Below are positions 16,607 through 24,204 of a stretch of DNA of 54,797 nt, piece by piece (the first letter of the stretch is position 1; each line of letters opens with the position of its first letter). The DNA is taken from the NCBI GenBank assembly GCA_030057915.1, contig JASGUC010000030.1, forward strand, positions 1-54,797, in the 5' to 3' direction. Below the pieces are notes generated by a model. It ran no database searches. It was not told the origin of the DNA and worked only from the letters and a program-made list of their open reading frames with translations. Both the position numbers and the translations under genes were made by a program. The stretch comes from Pseudomonadota bacterium. Lineage in GTDB: Bacteria; Desulfobacterota; Syntrophia; Syntrophales; UBA8958.

Positions 16607-16818
16607 GCGGTTCTCCTTATAGCTATCTCGGGGCGTCTCTTAGCAGAAACTCCTCAATAAGTCAAAAAAGACGGAAGCTTTTGATTGCCTTTTGGACGGT
16701 TATCTGCTACATGCTGCCGCGACAGTGACACAGCCGATTTTTGTTCGGTCATGGCGAGTGTTTCCGATGGCGCCGGCCGTGGCAGGATGAATCTAAGTAC
16801 ATCTTTTCAGGAGGTTTT

Positions 16819-18108
16819 ATGAGCAATGAGAATTTAGAATCGAAAAGGTGGTTGATCGCCGGCGCGGCGATCATCATGCAGCTCTGTCTGGGAACGGTCT
16901 ATGCGTGGTCGGTTTTCAAGAAACCCCTGATGACCGCCCATGGTTGGGGGGAAACGGAGACACAGCTAACATTTATGCTGCTAATGGGGATTATCGGGTG
17001 TGCCGCGGCCTTTGGCGGCACCCTGGTGGACAAAAAGGGGCCTAAATTCGTCGCGACCATCGGAGGCGTCCTCTTTGGCGTCGGAACCCTCATCGCCGGA
17101 TTCGCCGACCAGGTGGGCAACATCTACCTCCTTTATCTGGGTTTTGGCGTCATTGCGGCGCTGGGAAACGGCTTTGGCTATGTCACCCCCATTGCCACCC
17201 TCATCCGCTGGTTTCCGGACAAAAGAGGCCTGGTGACCGGTCTGGCCGTCATGGGGTTTGGCGCCGGGGCCTTTTTCATGGGACAGATCGCCCCGGGAAT
17301 GATCGCCGGATTCAAAACCGTCGATGCCACGGGCAAGGTGATGTCTTCCGGCGTGGCCAACACCTTCTATATCTGGGGGGCGATCTTCCTGGTGCTGGTA
17401 ACCGGTGCCGCCCAGTTCTATAAAAACCCGCCGGCGGGCTGGCTCCCCGCGGGATTCAAGCCGGCGGCCACCAGCGTCTCCGCCTCGGGTTCCTTCATGT
17501 TCGGCGAAGCGGTGAAGACCCCCCAGTGGTGGATGCTCTGGGCCATGCTGGCCCTCAACGTTTCGGCGGGTCTGGGATTGATTTCCCAGCTTTCGCCCCT
17601 CTCCCAGGAGCTGTACAAGCCCCTGCTCGACCCGTCGCTCACGGGGGACAACCTCGTCAAGGCGTTGGCAGCGGCCGGCGGGACGGTAGTGGCCGTATCG
17701 GCCATCTTCAACGGTTTGGGACGTCTATTCTGGGCCAAGCTTTCCGACAACATCGGCCGCAAGGCCGTGTTCGCCACGATGTTCATCACCCAGGCCGTGT
17801 TCTATATCCTCGTGGCCATGGGCATCATCGGCAACTACTATTTCTTCCTCGTGGTCGCCTGTTATCTCCTCGCCTGCTATGGCGGCGGCTTTGCCACCAT
17901 GCCCGCCTTTGCGGCGGATTCCTTCGGTCCGGGATACATCGGCAAGGTTTATGGCTTCATGCTGACGGCCTGGAGCGTGGCGGGGATTGTGGGGCCGCTG
18001 GTATTCGCCCAGATCCCCCAACAGGCCCTCTATGTGGCGGCAGGTCTGTTGCTGGCGGGCTTTGCCATCACCCTGGCCTATAAGCCGCCGACGCCCAAAA
18101 AGGCATAG
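16819..18108 (+). CDS. OFA-family MFS transporter (oxalate/formate antiporter type)
   Basis: Inner-membrane transporter of 429 residues with about 12 hydrophobic segments. The N-terminus RWLIAGAAIIMQLCLGTVYAWSVF is a hallmark of the oxalate:formate antiporter family; the segments GNGFGYVTPIATLIRWFPDKRGLVTGLAVMGFG and YGGGFATMPAFAADSFG are also typical. The OFA family includes oxalate/formate exchangers and other monocarboxylate carriers, so the substrate is uncertain; formate or a related acid would suit a syntroph. ATG 16819 is set by AGGAGG (16809-16814). A strong terminator follows at 18188, so it is probably a single-gene unit. Confidence 0.9.
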   Translation: MSNENLESKRWLIAGAAIIMQLCLGTVYAWSVFKKPLMTAHGWGETETQLTFMLLMGIIGCAAAFGGTLVDKKGPKFVATIGGVLFGVGTLIAGFADQVGNIYLLYLGFGVIAALGNGFGYVTPIATLIRWFPDKRGLVTGLAVMGFGAGAFFMGQIAPGMIAGFKTVDATGKVMSSGVANTFYIWGAIFLVLVTGAAQFYKNPPAGWLPAGFKPAATSVSASGSFMFGEAVKTPQWWMLWAMLALNVSAGLGLISQLSPLSQELYKPLLDPSLTGDNLVKALAAAGGTVVAVSAIFNGLGRLFWAKLSDNIGRKAVFATMFITQAVFYILVAMGIIGNYYFFLVVACYLLACYGGGFATMPAFAADSFGPGYIGKVYGFMLTAWSVAGIVGPLVFAQIPQQALYVAAGLLLAGFAITLAYKPPTPKKA

Positions 18109-18187
18109 CTTTTAGCCGCCGTCCAGCGCAAGGCGCGGGGCGGAGGACGCAACGGGTGTGGATAGATTGCGGAGAAGACACTGAGAC

Positions 18188-18221
18188 GGGGCGGATCGAC
18201 AGCGATCCGCCCCGTTTTTTT
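18188..18221 (+). terminator. Rho-independent terminator after the OFA transporter
   Basis: An 11-bp perfect stem GGGGCGGATCG/CGATCCGCCCC with loop ACAG is followed by G and seven T (18215-18221). It ends transcription of the transporter gene. Confidence 0.92.
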
Positions 18222-18375
18222 ACCGCGACACGGAACGGCGCAACCTTCGGCCGGCGGCGTCCCGGCCCGGGTGGGTCCGTGGGTCGGCCCCTCCCGGCTG
18301 CCAAGGCGATCCAGGGGCGGGACAGGCCGGCGCCATGGCTCGATGGATGGGCGATGCCTCTCCGACGCCGTCGGT

Positions 18376-19482
18376 TCAATCCAGGGTGAACCGGCCGTCC
18401 TTGTAGAGCAGGACGTCATCCACCCGGATCTCTCCCCCCTGGCGGAGATCGCAGATCAGGTCCCAGTGGATGGCGGACCGGTTGCGGCTTCCCGTTTCCG
18501 GGTAGCCGGCCCCCAATGCCAGGTGAAAGCTGCCGGAGATCTTTTCGTCAAAGAGGATCTGCTTGGTGAAGCGCTGGATGCCGTCGTTGGTGCCGATCGC
18601 GAATTCGCCCACATAACGGGACCCCGCATCGGTATCCAGGATCTTGTTGAGGAAGTCTTCGTTCTTGTCCGCCCGGGCGGCGATCACCTTCCCCTCCTTG
18701 AAGGTCAACCGCACCCCCGTCAGTTCCCGCCCCTGGTAGATGGCCGGGTAGGAGAACCGCACCGTGCCCTCGACGCTCGTCTCCATGGGGCCGGTGAAGA
18801 CCTCGCCGTCGGGCATGTTGTGCCGTCCGTCGCAGTTGATGAACAGGCGCTCGGCGATCTCGAGGGTGAGGTCCGTATCCGGAGCGGTGACGCGGATCCG
18901 TCGCCTTCCCCGCAGCCAATCCACGAGCCGCTGCTGGTCGGCGCTCTTCCTCTCCCAGTAACCGATGGGGTCGTCCAGATCGGGCAGACAGGCCGTAAAG
19001 AAGAAATCCTCGTATTCCCGGAGGCTGAGTTCGGCGTCCTGGGCGTAGGCATTGGTGGGGAAGAGGGTTCCCACCCAGCGGAGTTCCCCGATGGCGGAAC
19101 GTTGCATGAAGATGTCCATGATCTCCCGCCGGGCCTGGTTCCGGAGCGCCACCCGGGCGGGGTCCACCGAGTTGAGGTTCTTGGTGTTGTCGGCGCCGGA
19201 AATGGAGATCGTGGCGTCGTAGGTTTCGATCCCCATCTTCGTGGGCGGGTGGATGAAGGTCAACTGCCGGTCCGAACCGAGCCGATACATGATCTCCTCC
19301 GTTTCCGGGATGCTCACCTGGGGCAGGGGATGGCCCCCCGCCCGGAGGACCTGGGCGCATACCTCCTTGAGGAGGGGCGCCGTTTCGACGGCGCCGTTGA
19401 CTAGGACCTTGTCGTCGGGCCCGATTTTCACCGAATAATTGACCAGCAATTCCGCCAGCTTGACAATACGTGGATCGTTCAT
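18376..19482 (-). CDS. M29-family aminopeptidase
   Basis: Metallopeptidase of 368 residues similar to AmpS/AmpT/PepS-type thermophilic aminopeptidases. The C-terminal half holds the expected metal-ligand segments in order: NMPDGEVFTGP (Glu), GEFAIGTN (Glu), SFHLALGAGYP (His) and SAIHWDLICD (His, Asp). It removes N-terminal residues from peptides in the cytosol with cobalt- or zinc-type metals. It stands alone on the minus strand. Length matches the shorter, archaeal-type members (about 370) rather than the 410-residue bacterial ones. Confidence 0.9.
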   Translation of the reverse strand: MNDPRIVKLAELLVNYSVKIGPDDKVLVNGAVETAPLLKEVCAQVLRAGGHPLPQVSIPETEEIMYRLGSDRQLTFIHPPTKMGIETYDATISISGADNTKNLNSVDPARVALRNQARREIMDIFMQRSAIGELRWVGTLFPTNAYAQDAELSLREYEDFFFTACLPDLDDPIGYWERKSADQQRLVDWLRGRRRIRVTAPDTDLTLEIAERLFINCDGRHNMPDGEVFTGPMETSVEGTVRFSYPAIYQGRELTGVRLTFKEGKVIAARADKNEDFLNKILDTDAGSRYVGEFAIGTNDGIQRFTKQILFDEKISGSFHLALGAGYPETGSRNRSAIHWDLICDLRQGGEIRVDDVLLYKDGRFTLD

Positions 19483-19660
19483 TTGCTCACCTCGTTACGA
19501 TGCGGACCGACCTTTTGCTCAATCCGTTCCAATCGATCATAGACGCAATCTATAATCTTCCGGGACGCGTCTGTCAAAGCAAAAGGCGGCAATCCGGAGA
19601 TCTGCGGGAGACCGAAAAACCGGCCTTCACATGTCGGAGGGCTTCGTGGGTCGCGATTCC

Positions 19661-19786
19661 GAGACCTTTGACAAACGCCCTTTCCGACTTCTTGCCGTTA
19701 GACCGGCGCCAGCCGGACCATGGTGTCTCCAAGGTCTTCTGGACCCCGATCCTTGCCGGCAGGACCACAAGGAAGGCGTAGAGTCT
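19661..19786 (+). repeat. GAGACCTTTG-family interspersed repeat, degenerate
   Basis: Begins GAGACCTTTGACAAACGCC and ends near GTAGAGTCTC. It lies between the aminopeptidase promoter region and the CRISPR-like array; the stretch 19483-19823 has no gene. Confidence 0.45.
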
Positions 19787-19823
19787 CGAAGGCCCTCTCG
19801 CGGGGAAACGGGCGGCGGCGGGC

Positions 19824-20215
19824 CATGCGCCCCCGTACGCGGAGGTGGCGCGACAGACTACCGTTGCCGTGATCACTGAGCGCAACATGAGCCCCCGTAC
19901 GCGGAGGTGGCGCCAGCACCGGCCTCATCGGTGCGGGGCAGTTGACCATGGGCCTCCGCACGCGGAGGTGGCGTACCGCCCATCCCCTTCCGCCTTGGCC
20001 TGCCTGTCCATAAGCCCCGTGCGCCGAGGCGGGGTTTTTCTAAAGCACGGCAGCTTGATTGACCGGGAGCATACACCCCGCACGGAGGCGGGACCGCACC
20101 GCATGATGGTCATGTCACCCCGACTTTCCATACGCCCCGTGTGCGGAGGCGGAGCGGGGCGGGTCCGACCTGAAAGACGCCGTGCTCGGCATACTCCCCA
20201 CGCGCCGAGGCGGGG
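19824..20215 (+). CRISPR. Degenerate orphan CRISPR-like array, seven repeats
   Basis: Seven related 24-27-bp units start at 19824, 19886, 19947, 20009, 20070, 20129 and 20190, so the period is 59-62 bp, and they are separated by six unique 34-35-bp spacers. The first two repeats share 22 identical bases ending GTACGCGGAGGTGGCG; the third makes a perfect CCTCCG/CGGAGG stem; the last four have drifted to forms like GCCCCGTGCGCCGAGGCGGGG. A period near 61 and a GC-rich hairpin repeat resemble type I-E arrays. The best-preserved repeats are at the left, suggesting a leader there and rightward transcription. No cas gene is in the window. It is not protein coding: the period is not a multiple of three. 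Confidence 0.65.
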
Positions 20216-20236
20216 ACGCGCCTCCGGAGTTGGCAA

Positions 20237-20647
20237 TCAAGCTCCCGCCGGACGGAATTTAGGGAGGCATAGTCCTTCCTCCCCATCATCCCATGCCACC
20301 TCCACGGCCATCCCGCAGGCCGCCGCCCCGGGATCGCATCCCACGAGATTCGAGACGATCCGGGGTCCCTCCTCCAGGTCCACCAGGGCGACGATATAGG
20401 GCAGATCCTCCTGGAAGGCCGGATCGAAGGCCACATGATAGACCGCATAGGAATAGACTCGGCCCCGTCCGGAAGCCTTGACCATGACGGTCCGGCTCGA
20501 GAGACAGTGGGGACATAGAAAGGCGGGCGGATGACGAAGATGCCCGCAATCCTCGCATTTCTGGAAGCGGAGTTCGCGTTCCCGGCATCCATCCCAGAAG
20601 GCCTTTGTGTCGGCGTTGATCTTCGGTGGAGGTTTCCTTTTCGTCAT
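20237..20647 (-). CDS. DUF35 zinc-ribbon/OB-fold protein (thiolase partner)
   Basis: Protein of 136 residues with the DUF35 layout: an N-terminal helix (FWDGCRERELRFQKC), a zinc ribbon with CEDCG and CPHC, then an OB-fold (GRGRVYSYAVYHVAF, PYIVALVDLEEGPRIVSNLVGCDP). DUF35 proteins form complexes with thiolase-like enzymes in acyl-CoA condensation or cleavage, for example with benzoylsuccinyl-CoA thiolase, sterol side-chain aldolase and archaeal HMG-CoA synthase. It is the last gene of the shc-thiolase-DUF35 run, 3 bp after the thiolase stop, so the partner should be that thiolase. Confidence 0.9.
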   Translation of the reverse strand: MTKRKPPPKINADTKAFWDGCRERELRFQKCEDCGHLRHPPAFLCPHCLSSRTVMVKASGRGRVYSYAVYHVAFDPAFQEDLPYIVALVDLEEGPRIVSNLVGCDPGAAACGMAVEVAWDDGEEGLCLPKFRPAGA

Positions 20648-20650
20648 GTC

Positions 20651-21538
20651 TTATCCCTTCGTCAAGATGTAGCATGAATGGGTTTGCAGAATGCCGCCGT
20701 TGTCGCTGCACATGATGATCTCGGGTGTTTTGTTGCCCGTCTTGGGACCTAACTGCCGTTCCCCGCATCGGCCCATCAACTGCATGACGCCCTCCGTCAG
20801 CGGGGTCAGCCCCATGAAATAGGCCTCGGATAGCAGCCCCCCGGAGGTATTGACCGGCAGGGAACCGCCGGGCTCTATGGTTCCCCCTTGCAGCCAGTCC
20901 AGCCCTTCGCCGGGCCCGAAGAATCCGTAGTCCTGGAGGGTTATCTCGACGGTATAGGTGAAACAGTCATAGATTTCACAGGCATCGATATCGTCGCGGG
21001 CGATTCCGGCCATGCGGAGGGCCATTTCCCCCGCCCGGCGCGCCCCGGTGGGGCCGGCGAGGTGGGAGGCCGGAGCGGGATCCGCGGCGGGGTTGCACAT
21101 CCCCAGGCCCATAATCACGACGGGTGGATGCCGCAGGTCCCGGGCCCGTTCCCGGGTGGTGATGATGCAGGCCCGGCCGCCGTCGGTGAGCAGGCAATTG
21201 TCGGCCAGCCGGAACGGCTCGACGACCCAGGGGGAGCGGTCATAGTCCTCATCGGTCATGGGGCGGTGGCACATCATGGCCCGGGGATTCAGGTTGGCCC
21301 ATTTTCGTTGTCCTACGGCGATCCGTTTCCAGGTCTCGGGGCCGGTGCGGAACTCGTGCATGGCCCGGCGGGCCGCCAGGGCGTAGCCGCCGGTGGCGCC
21401 GAAGTGGCCGAAGACGGCATCCTCGGCGTTCAAACCGGCGAGCATCCGCATCATGCTGTCCCCGGAACGTCCGCAGTGGCCGTAGGAAAGGAGGACATAA
21501 TTACATAAACCCGCTTCGAGCACGCCAACTGCGTGCAT
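20651..21538 (-). CDS. Thiolase-like protein, C-terminal part (after in-frame TGA)
   Basis: 295 residues matching most of a thiolase-superfamily (SCP2-thiolase/lipid-transfer type) protein: MHAVGVLEAGLCNYVLLSYG, CLLTDGGRACIITTRERARDL, DDIDACEIYDCFTYTVEITLQDYGFFGPGEG and GLLSEAYFMGLTPLTEGVMQL. It is in the same frame as the 86-residue ORF just upstream, separated from it only by TGA and five codons. An internal ATG with GGAG seven bases before it could start a separate chain, so a split protein, a nonsense-mutated pseudogene and read-through are all possible. With DUF35 it would act on acyl-CoA by a Claisen-type reaction; substrate unknown. Confidence 0.8.
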   Translation of the reverse strand: MHAVGVLEAGLCNYVLLSYGHCGRSGDSMMRMLAGLNAEDAVFGHFGATGGYALAARRAMHEFRTGPETWKRIAVGQRKWANLNPRAMMCHRPMTDEDYDRSPWVVEPFRLADNCLLTDGGRACIITTRERARDLRHPPVVIMGLGMCNPAADPAPASHLAGPTGARRAGEMALRMAGIARDDIDACEIYDCFTYTVEITLQDYGFFGPGEGLDWLQGGTIEPGGSLPVNTSGGLLSEAYFMGLTPLTEGVMQLMGRCGERQLGPKTGNKTPEIIMCSDNGGILQTHSCYILTKG

Positions 21539-21553
21539 GAGGTGACTCCGGGA

Positions 21554-21814
21554 TCAGTTGGCGTCCTGGGCCAGGAAGACGGGCGAAAGGCCCAGGTGTT
21601 GGGCCACCAGGTAGGGGGTGACCTCCGTTTCCCCCTCCGAGGGCGGGAAACCGCGATAGCAGATCAGACCGTCCACGTCCTCCCGACGCAGACCGGCGTC
21701 CGCGATGGCGGCGGCGCAGGCCTCCAGGTGAAAGCCGAGGGTGGTGCGACCGGGGATTACGCCCTGGGGCGTGTAGCCCACGCCGACGATGGCATACTTG
21801 TTCTTGAGACTCAT
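21554..21814 (-). CDS. Thiolase-like protein, N-terminal part (ends at in-frame TGA)
   Basis: 86 residues that look like the first strand-helix block of an SCP2-type thiolase: KYAIVGVGYTPQGVIPGRTTLGFHLEACAAAIADAGLRREDVDGLICYRG, then VAQHLGLSPVFLAQDAN and TGA (21554-21556). The family continues directly through this point into the region of the nucleophilic cysteine, and the next in-frame codons (SRSHLMHAVGVLEAG) resume that alignment. The fragment alone would not be a thiolase. The start lies 25 bp after the cyclase stop, so it is co-transcribed with it. Confidence 0.75.
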   Translation of the reverse strand: MSLKNKYAIVGVGYTPQGVIPGRTTLGFHLEACAAAIADAGLRREDVDGLICYRGFPPSEGETEVTPYLVAQHLGLSPVFLAQDAN

Positions 21815-21839
21815 TTTGTCATCCCTCCGTATGCTGAGA

Positions 21840-23858
21840 TTATCCCTTGCACAGCTTTCCCGCCCGGCTTAAAGCCATGATCGGGAAATAATGGCAATAG
21901 TAACCATAGCGGAGCATGAATCCCCGCGACAGTTCCTTGCCCTGGGGCAGCGGACGGCCTTTGCGCAGGTCGATTTTCGCGCCCAGGCCATAGCCGGGGA
22001 AACCGGCGCCGGTGAATTCCTCCTCGATCCAGGTCCCGTCGCCAGTCTGTGTGCGTTCCAGAAACGTCACGCCGGCGCGGATCTCCTTTTCGTACCGTCC
22101 GTCGGCGCCGGCAAGGGCCAGGATGGCCCAGGCCGTCTGCGAGGCCGTCGAGGCCCCCGAGCGGCCCGAGAGTCCGGGTTGCATATACGAGGCGGCGCTC
22201 TCCCCCCAGCCGCCGTCGTCGTTCTGCCTGTCCGCCAGCCAGGCCAGCGCCCGGCCGAGGCGGGGGTTCTCCGCCGTTTCTCCCGCGGCGAGGAGAGCCG
22301 TGGTCACGCACCAGACGCCGTAGATATAGTTGACGCCCCATCGTCCGAACCAGGCGCCGTCCTCCTCCTGCTCGTCGTAAAGGAACCGGATCGCCTGCCG
22401 CATCACCGGATGATCCCGGTCGTATCCGCAGGCGGCGAGGGCTTCCACCACGTGGGCCGTCACGTCGGCGCTGGGCGGGTCGAGCACTTCGCCGAAGTCG
22501 CAAAACGGCAGCTTGGCGATGATCGCCCGGGTGTTGTCCTTGTCAAAGGCGCCCCAGCCGCCGTTCCGGGAGCGCATGGCGAGGAGCCAGTTTTGCGCCC
22601 GCTCCACCGCGGCGTCGATCTTCCCACACCGTTCGTCCTCGGGGCCCAGCAGGCTTCGATACCTCCTGAGGACGACGATGCAGACCGCCGTATCGTCGAT
22701 GTCCGGATAGAACCTGTTTGCCCTCTCGAAGGCCCAACCGCTGGGCGTCGTCATCCTGCCCGCCAGTTGCGACCAATCGCCGTAGTGGCGGTTCTCCTTG
22801 TCAAGCAGATAGTCGATGGCCCTGTCCAGTTCCCCGTTGCCGGGGGTCTGACCGGCCGCGAGCAGCGCTCCGGCGGCCAGCATCGTATCCCATACCGGCG
22901 ATTCCGTCGCCTTGATGCGCGTTCCCCCCGGGGTTTCCTCCGACCAGTGGAGATTCGGCGCGTTCAAGGCCCGGGCCATGTTTGTCTGCCGTGGGGAGAA
23001 ACCCAGGACGTGCAGGGCGACGATCCCGTAAATCCAGGGGGGCTGAATCCCCCCCCAGTAACCGTCCTCGTCCTGGTGGGACAGGATCCATGCCAGGACC
23101 GCTTTCTTCGCCGAACGGCGCAGGGGGGCGCCTTTGGCCAAGCGGCTGTATGCATGCAGCAGTTTGTCCGTCGCGAGGAAGAATTTCGACCAGGAAAAGA
23201 GGGGCGCGGCTATATTCCTGCCGAGGCGGTAATCCACGGCGTCCCGGCCGGCGGGGAAAAGCTCGTCGAGACGGAGATGGGGAGGGAGAGGCTTGACCGG
23301 TTTTTCCGCCGAGACGATGGCGAGGGGCATGATGGTGGCCCTTGCCCAGGAGGCGAAGTGATAGATGTTGAAGGGGAACCATTTGGGCAGATAGACGATC
23401 TCCGGGGGCAGATCGGGGGTGTGCTCCCAGGGCCACTCTCCGAAGAGGGCGAGCCAGTATTTGGTGAAGACCCTGATCTTATCGGTCCAATCGTTGGCGA
23501 GGAGCCACCGGCGGGCGTTGCGGAGCATCTTCTCCTCGGGGGGGAAGCCCGCATAGCGGAGGGCGGCGTAACATTCCACCGTCGTGTTGATGTCGCCCTG
23601 CTCGGCGTGACGATACACCTCCCAGCTCCCGTCGGGCCGTTGCGCGTTGACGATGTAGTCCACCACGCCCTTCGTCTTCGGGTGGTACAGCCCGCAGAAC
23701 GTCATCGCCAGGACCCACTGGGCCTCCATGCAGCAGTTCGTTTCGACCGGGGCGTTCCAGTAGCCTCCCGGAAGCTGGGCCCGCAACAGCCAGGCGACGG
23801 CCCTTGCCAGTGGCGATCCCTCCGGGGGGGCATTGTTTCCACCCAGTGGCGAAATCAT
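21840..23858 (-). CDS. shc: Squalene-hopene cyclase
   Basis: Terpene cyclase of 672 residues that converts squalene to hopene on the membrane. The catalytic DxDD motif is seen as PDIDDTA (about 385-391). Multiple QW repeats are present, for example QRPDGSWEV, QDEDGYWGG, RSRNGGWGAF, EEDGAWFGRWG, QNDDGGWGE and QTGDGTWIEEEF. I start at ATG 23858 (MISPLGG) because homology begins soon after; the frame continues to 23966 through an interspersed repeat. Initiation is uncertain since no good ribosome site is visible. It heads a leftward run with the thiolase and DUF35 genes. No squalene synthase gene is in the window. Confidence 0.93.
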   Translation of the reverse strand: MISPLGGNNAPPEGSPLARAVAWLLRAQLPGGYWNAPVETNCCMEAQWVLAMTFCGLYHPKTKGVVDYIVNAQRPDGSWEVYRHAEQGDINTTVECYAALRYAGFPPEEKMLRNARRWLLANDWTDKIRVFTKYWLALFGEWPWEHTPDLPPEIVYLPKWFPFNIYHFASWARATIMPLAIVSAEKPVKPLPPHLRLDELFPAGRDAVDYRLGRNIAAPLFSWSKFFLATDKLLHAYSRLAKGAPLRRSAKKAVLAWILSHQDEDGYWGGIQPPWIYGIVALHVLGFSPRQTNMARALNAPNLHWSEETPGGTRIKATESPVWDTMLAAGALLAAGQTPGNGELDRAIDYLLDKENRHYGDWSQLAGRMTTPSGWAFERANRFYPDIDDTAVCIVVLRRYRSLLGPEDERCGKIDAAVERAQNWLLAMRSRNGGWGAFDKDNTRAIIAKLPFCDFGEVLDPPSADVTAHVVEALAACGYDRDHPVMRQAIRFLYDEQEEDGAWFGRWGVNYIYGVWCVTTALLAAGETAENPRLGRALAWLADRQNDDGGWGESAASYMQPGLSGRSGASTASQTAWAILALAGADGRYEKEIRAGVTFLERTQTGDGTWIEEEFTGAGFPGYGLGAKIDLRKGRPLPQGKELSRGFMLRYGYYCHYFPIMALSRAGKLCKG

Positions 23859-23887
23859 GGAATACGTGGCAACCGGTATATTGTGTA

Positions 23888-23910
23888 GGGGCAGGCCCCT
23901 GTGCCTGCCC
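23888..23910. repeat. Short palindromic repeat GGGGCAGG...CCTGCCC
   Basis: An 8-bp stem GGGCAGGC/GCCTGCCC with a 6-nt loop lies just before the cyclase gene. Similar GGGGCAGGCCCCTGTGCCTG stretches recur in several bacterial phyla, as far as I recall. It is probably a REP-type element, though it could act on the cyclase transcript. Confidence 0.5.
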
Positions 23911-23966
23911 AGGGTGTTTTCAAGGTGTTCCGACCCCAAATTCTGTCGCGGACAATAGGCAAACAT

Positions 23967-24089
23967 GGATTTTCAAAGGTCTCATATCGTCATTCCCGCG
24001 AAAGCGGGAATCCGTAGTGTTTTCAAATATCTTCCGGATGCCTGGTCAAGCCAGGCATGACGGAAAAGGGCGTTTTTCAAAGTTATCGT
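23967..24089 (+). repeat. GAGACCTTTG-family interspersed repeat
   Basis: Begins with TTTTCAAAGGTCTC, then CGTCATTCCCGCGAAAGCGG, GCCTGGTCAAGCCAGGCATG and an end GGGCGTTTTTCAAAG. It shows the classic two-hairpin core of this family. The gap 23859-24204 holds no gene. Confidence 0.6.
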
Positions 24090-24204
24090 GGCATTTAACG
24101 CGGGGACAAGGCATCTCTTCCCGAGGTGAGGCATGATGAAAGGGAGCAACAATCCGCAGATCCTTGCCCCCTTCCGATTTAAAGCAACGGCCGATCTTTC
24201 CGGC

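Noticed and set aside
19824-20215. Reading the 61-bp repeats as a protein-coding tandem repeat
   Set aside because: Period is not a multiple of three and spacers are unrelated to each other.
21891-23888. 665-codon plus-strand frame antisense to squalene-hopene cyclase
   Set aside because: Composition is Arg/Gly/Pro-rich with no motif, while the opposite strand has the DxDD and QW motifs.
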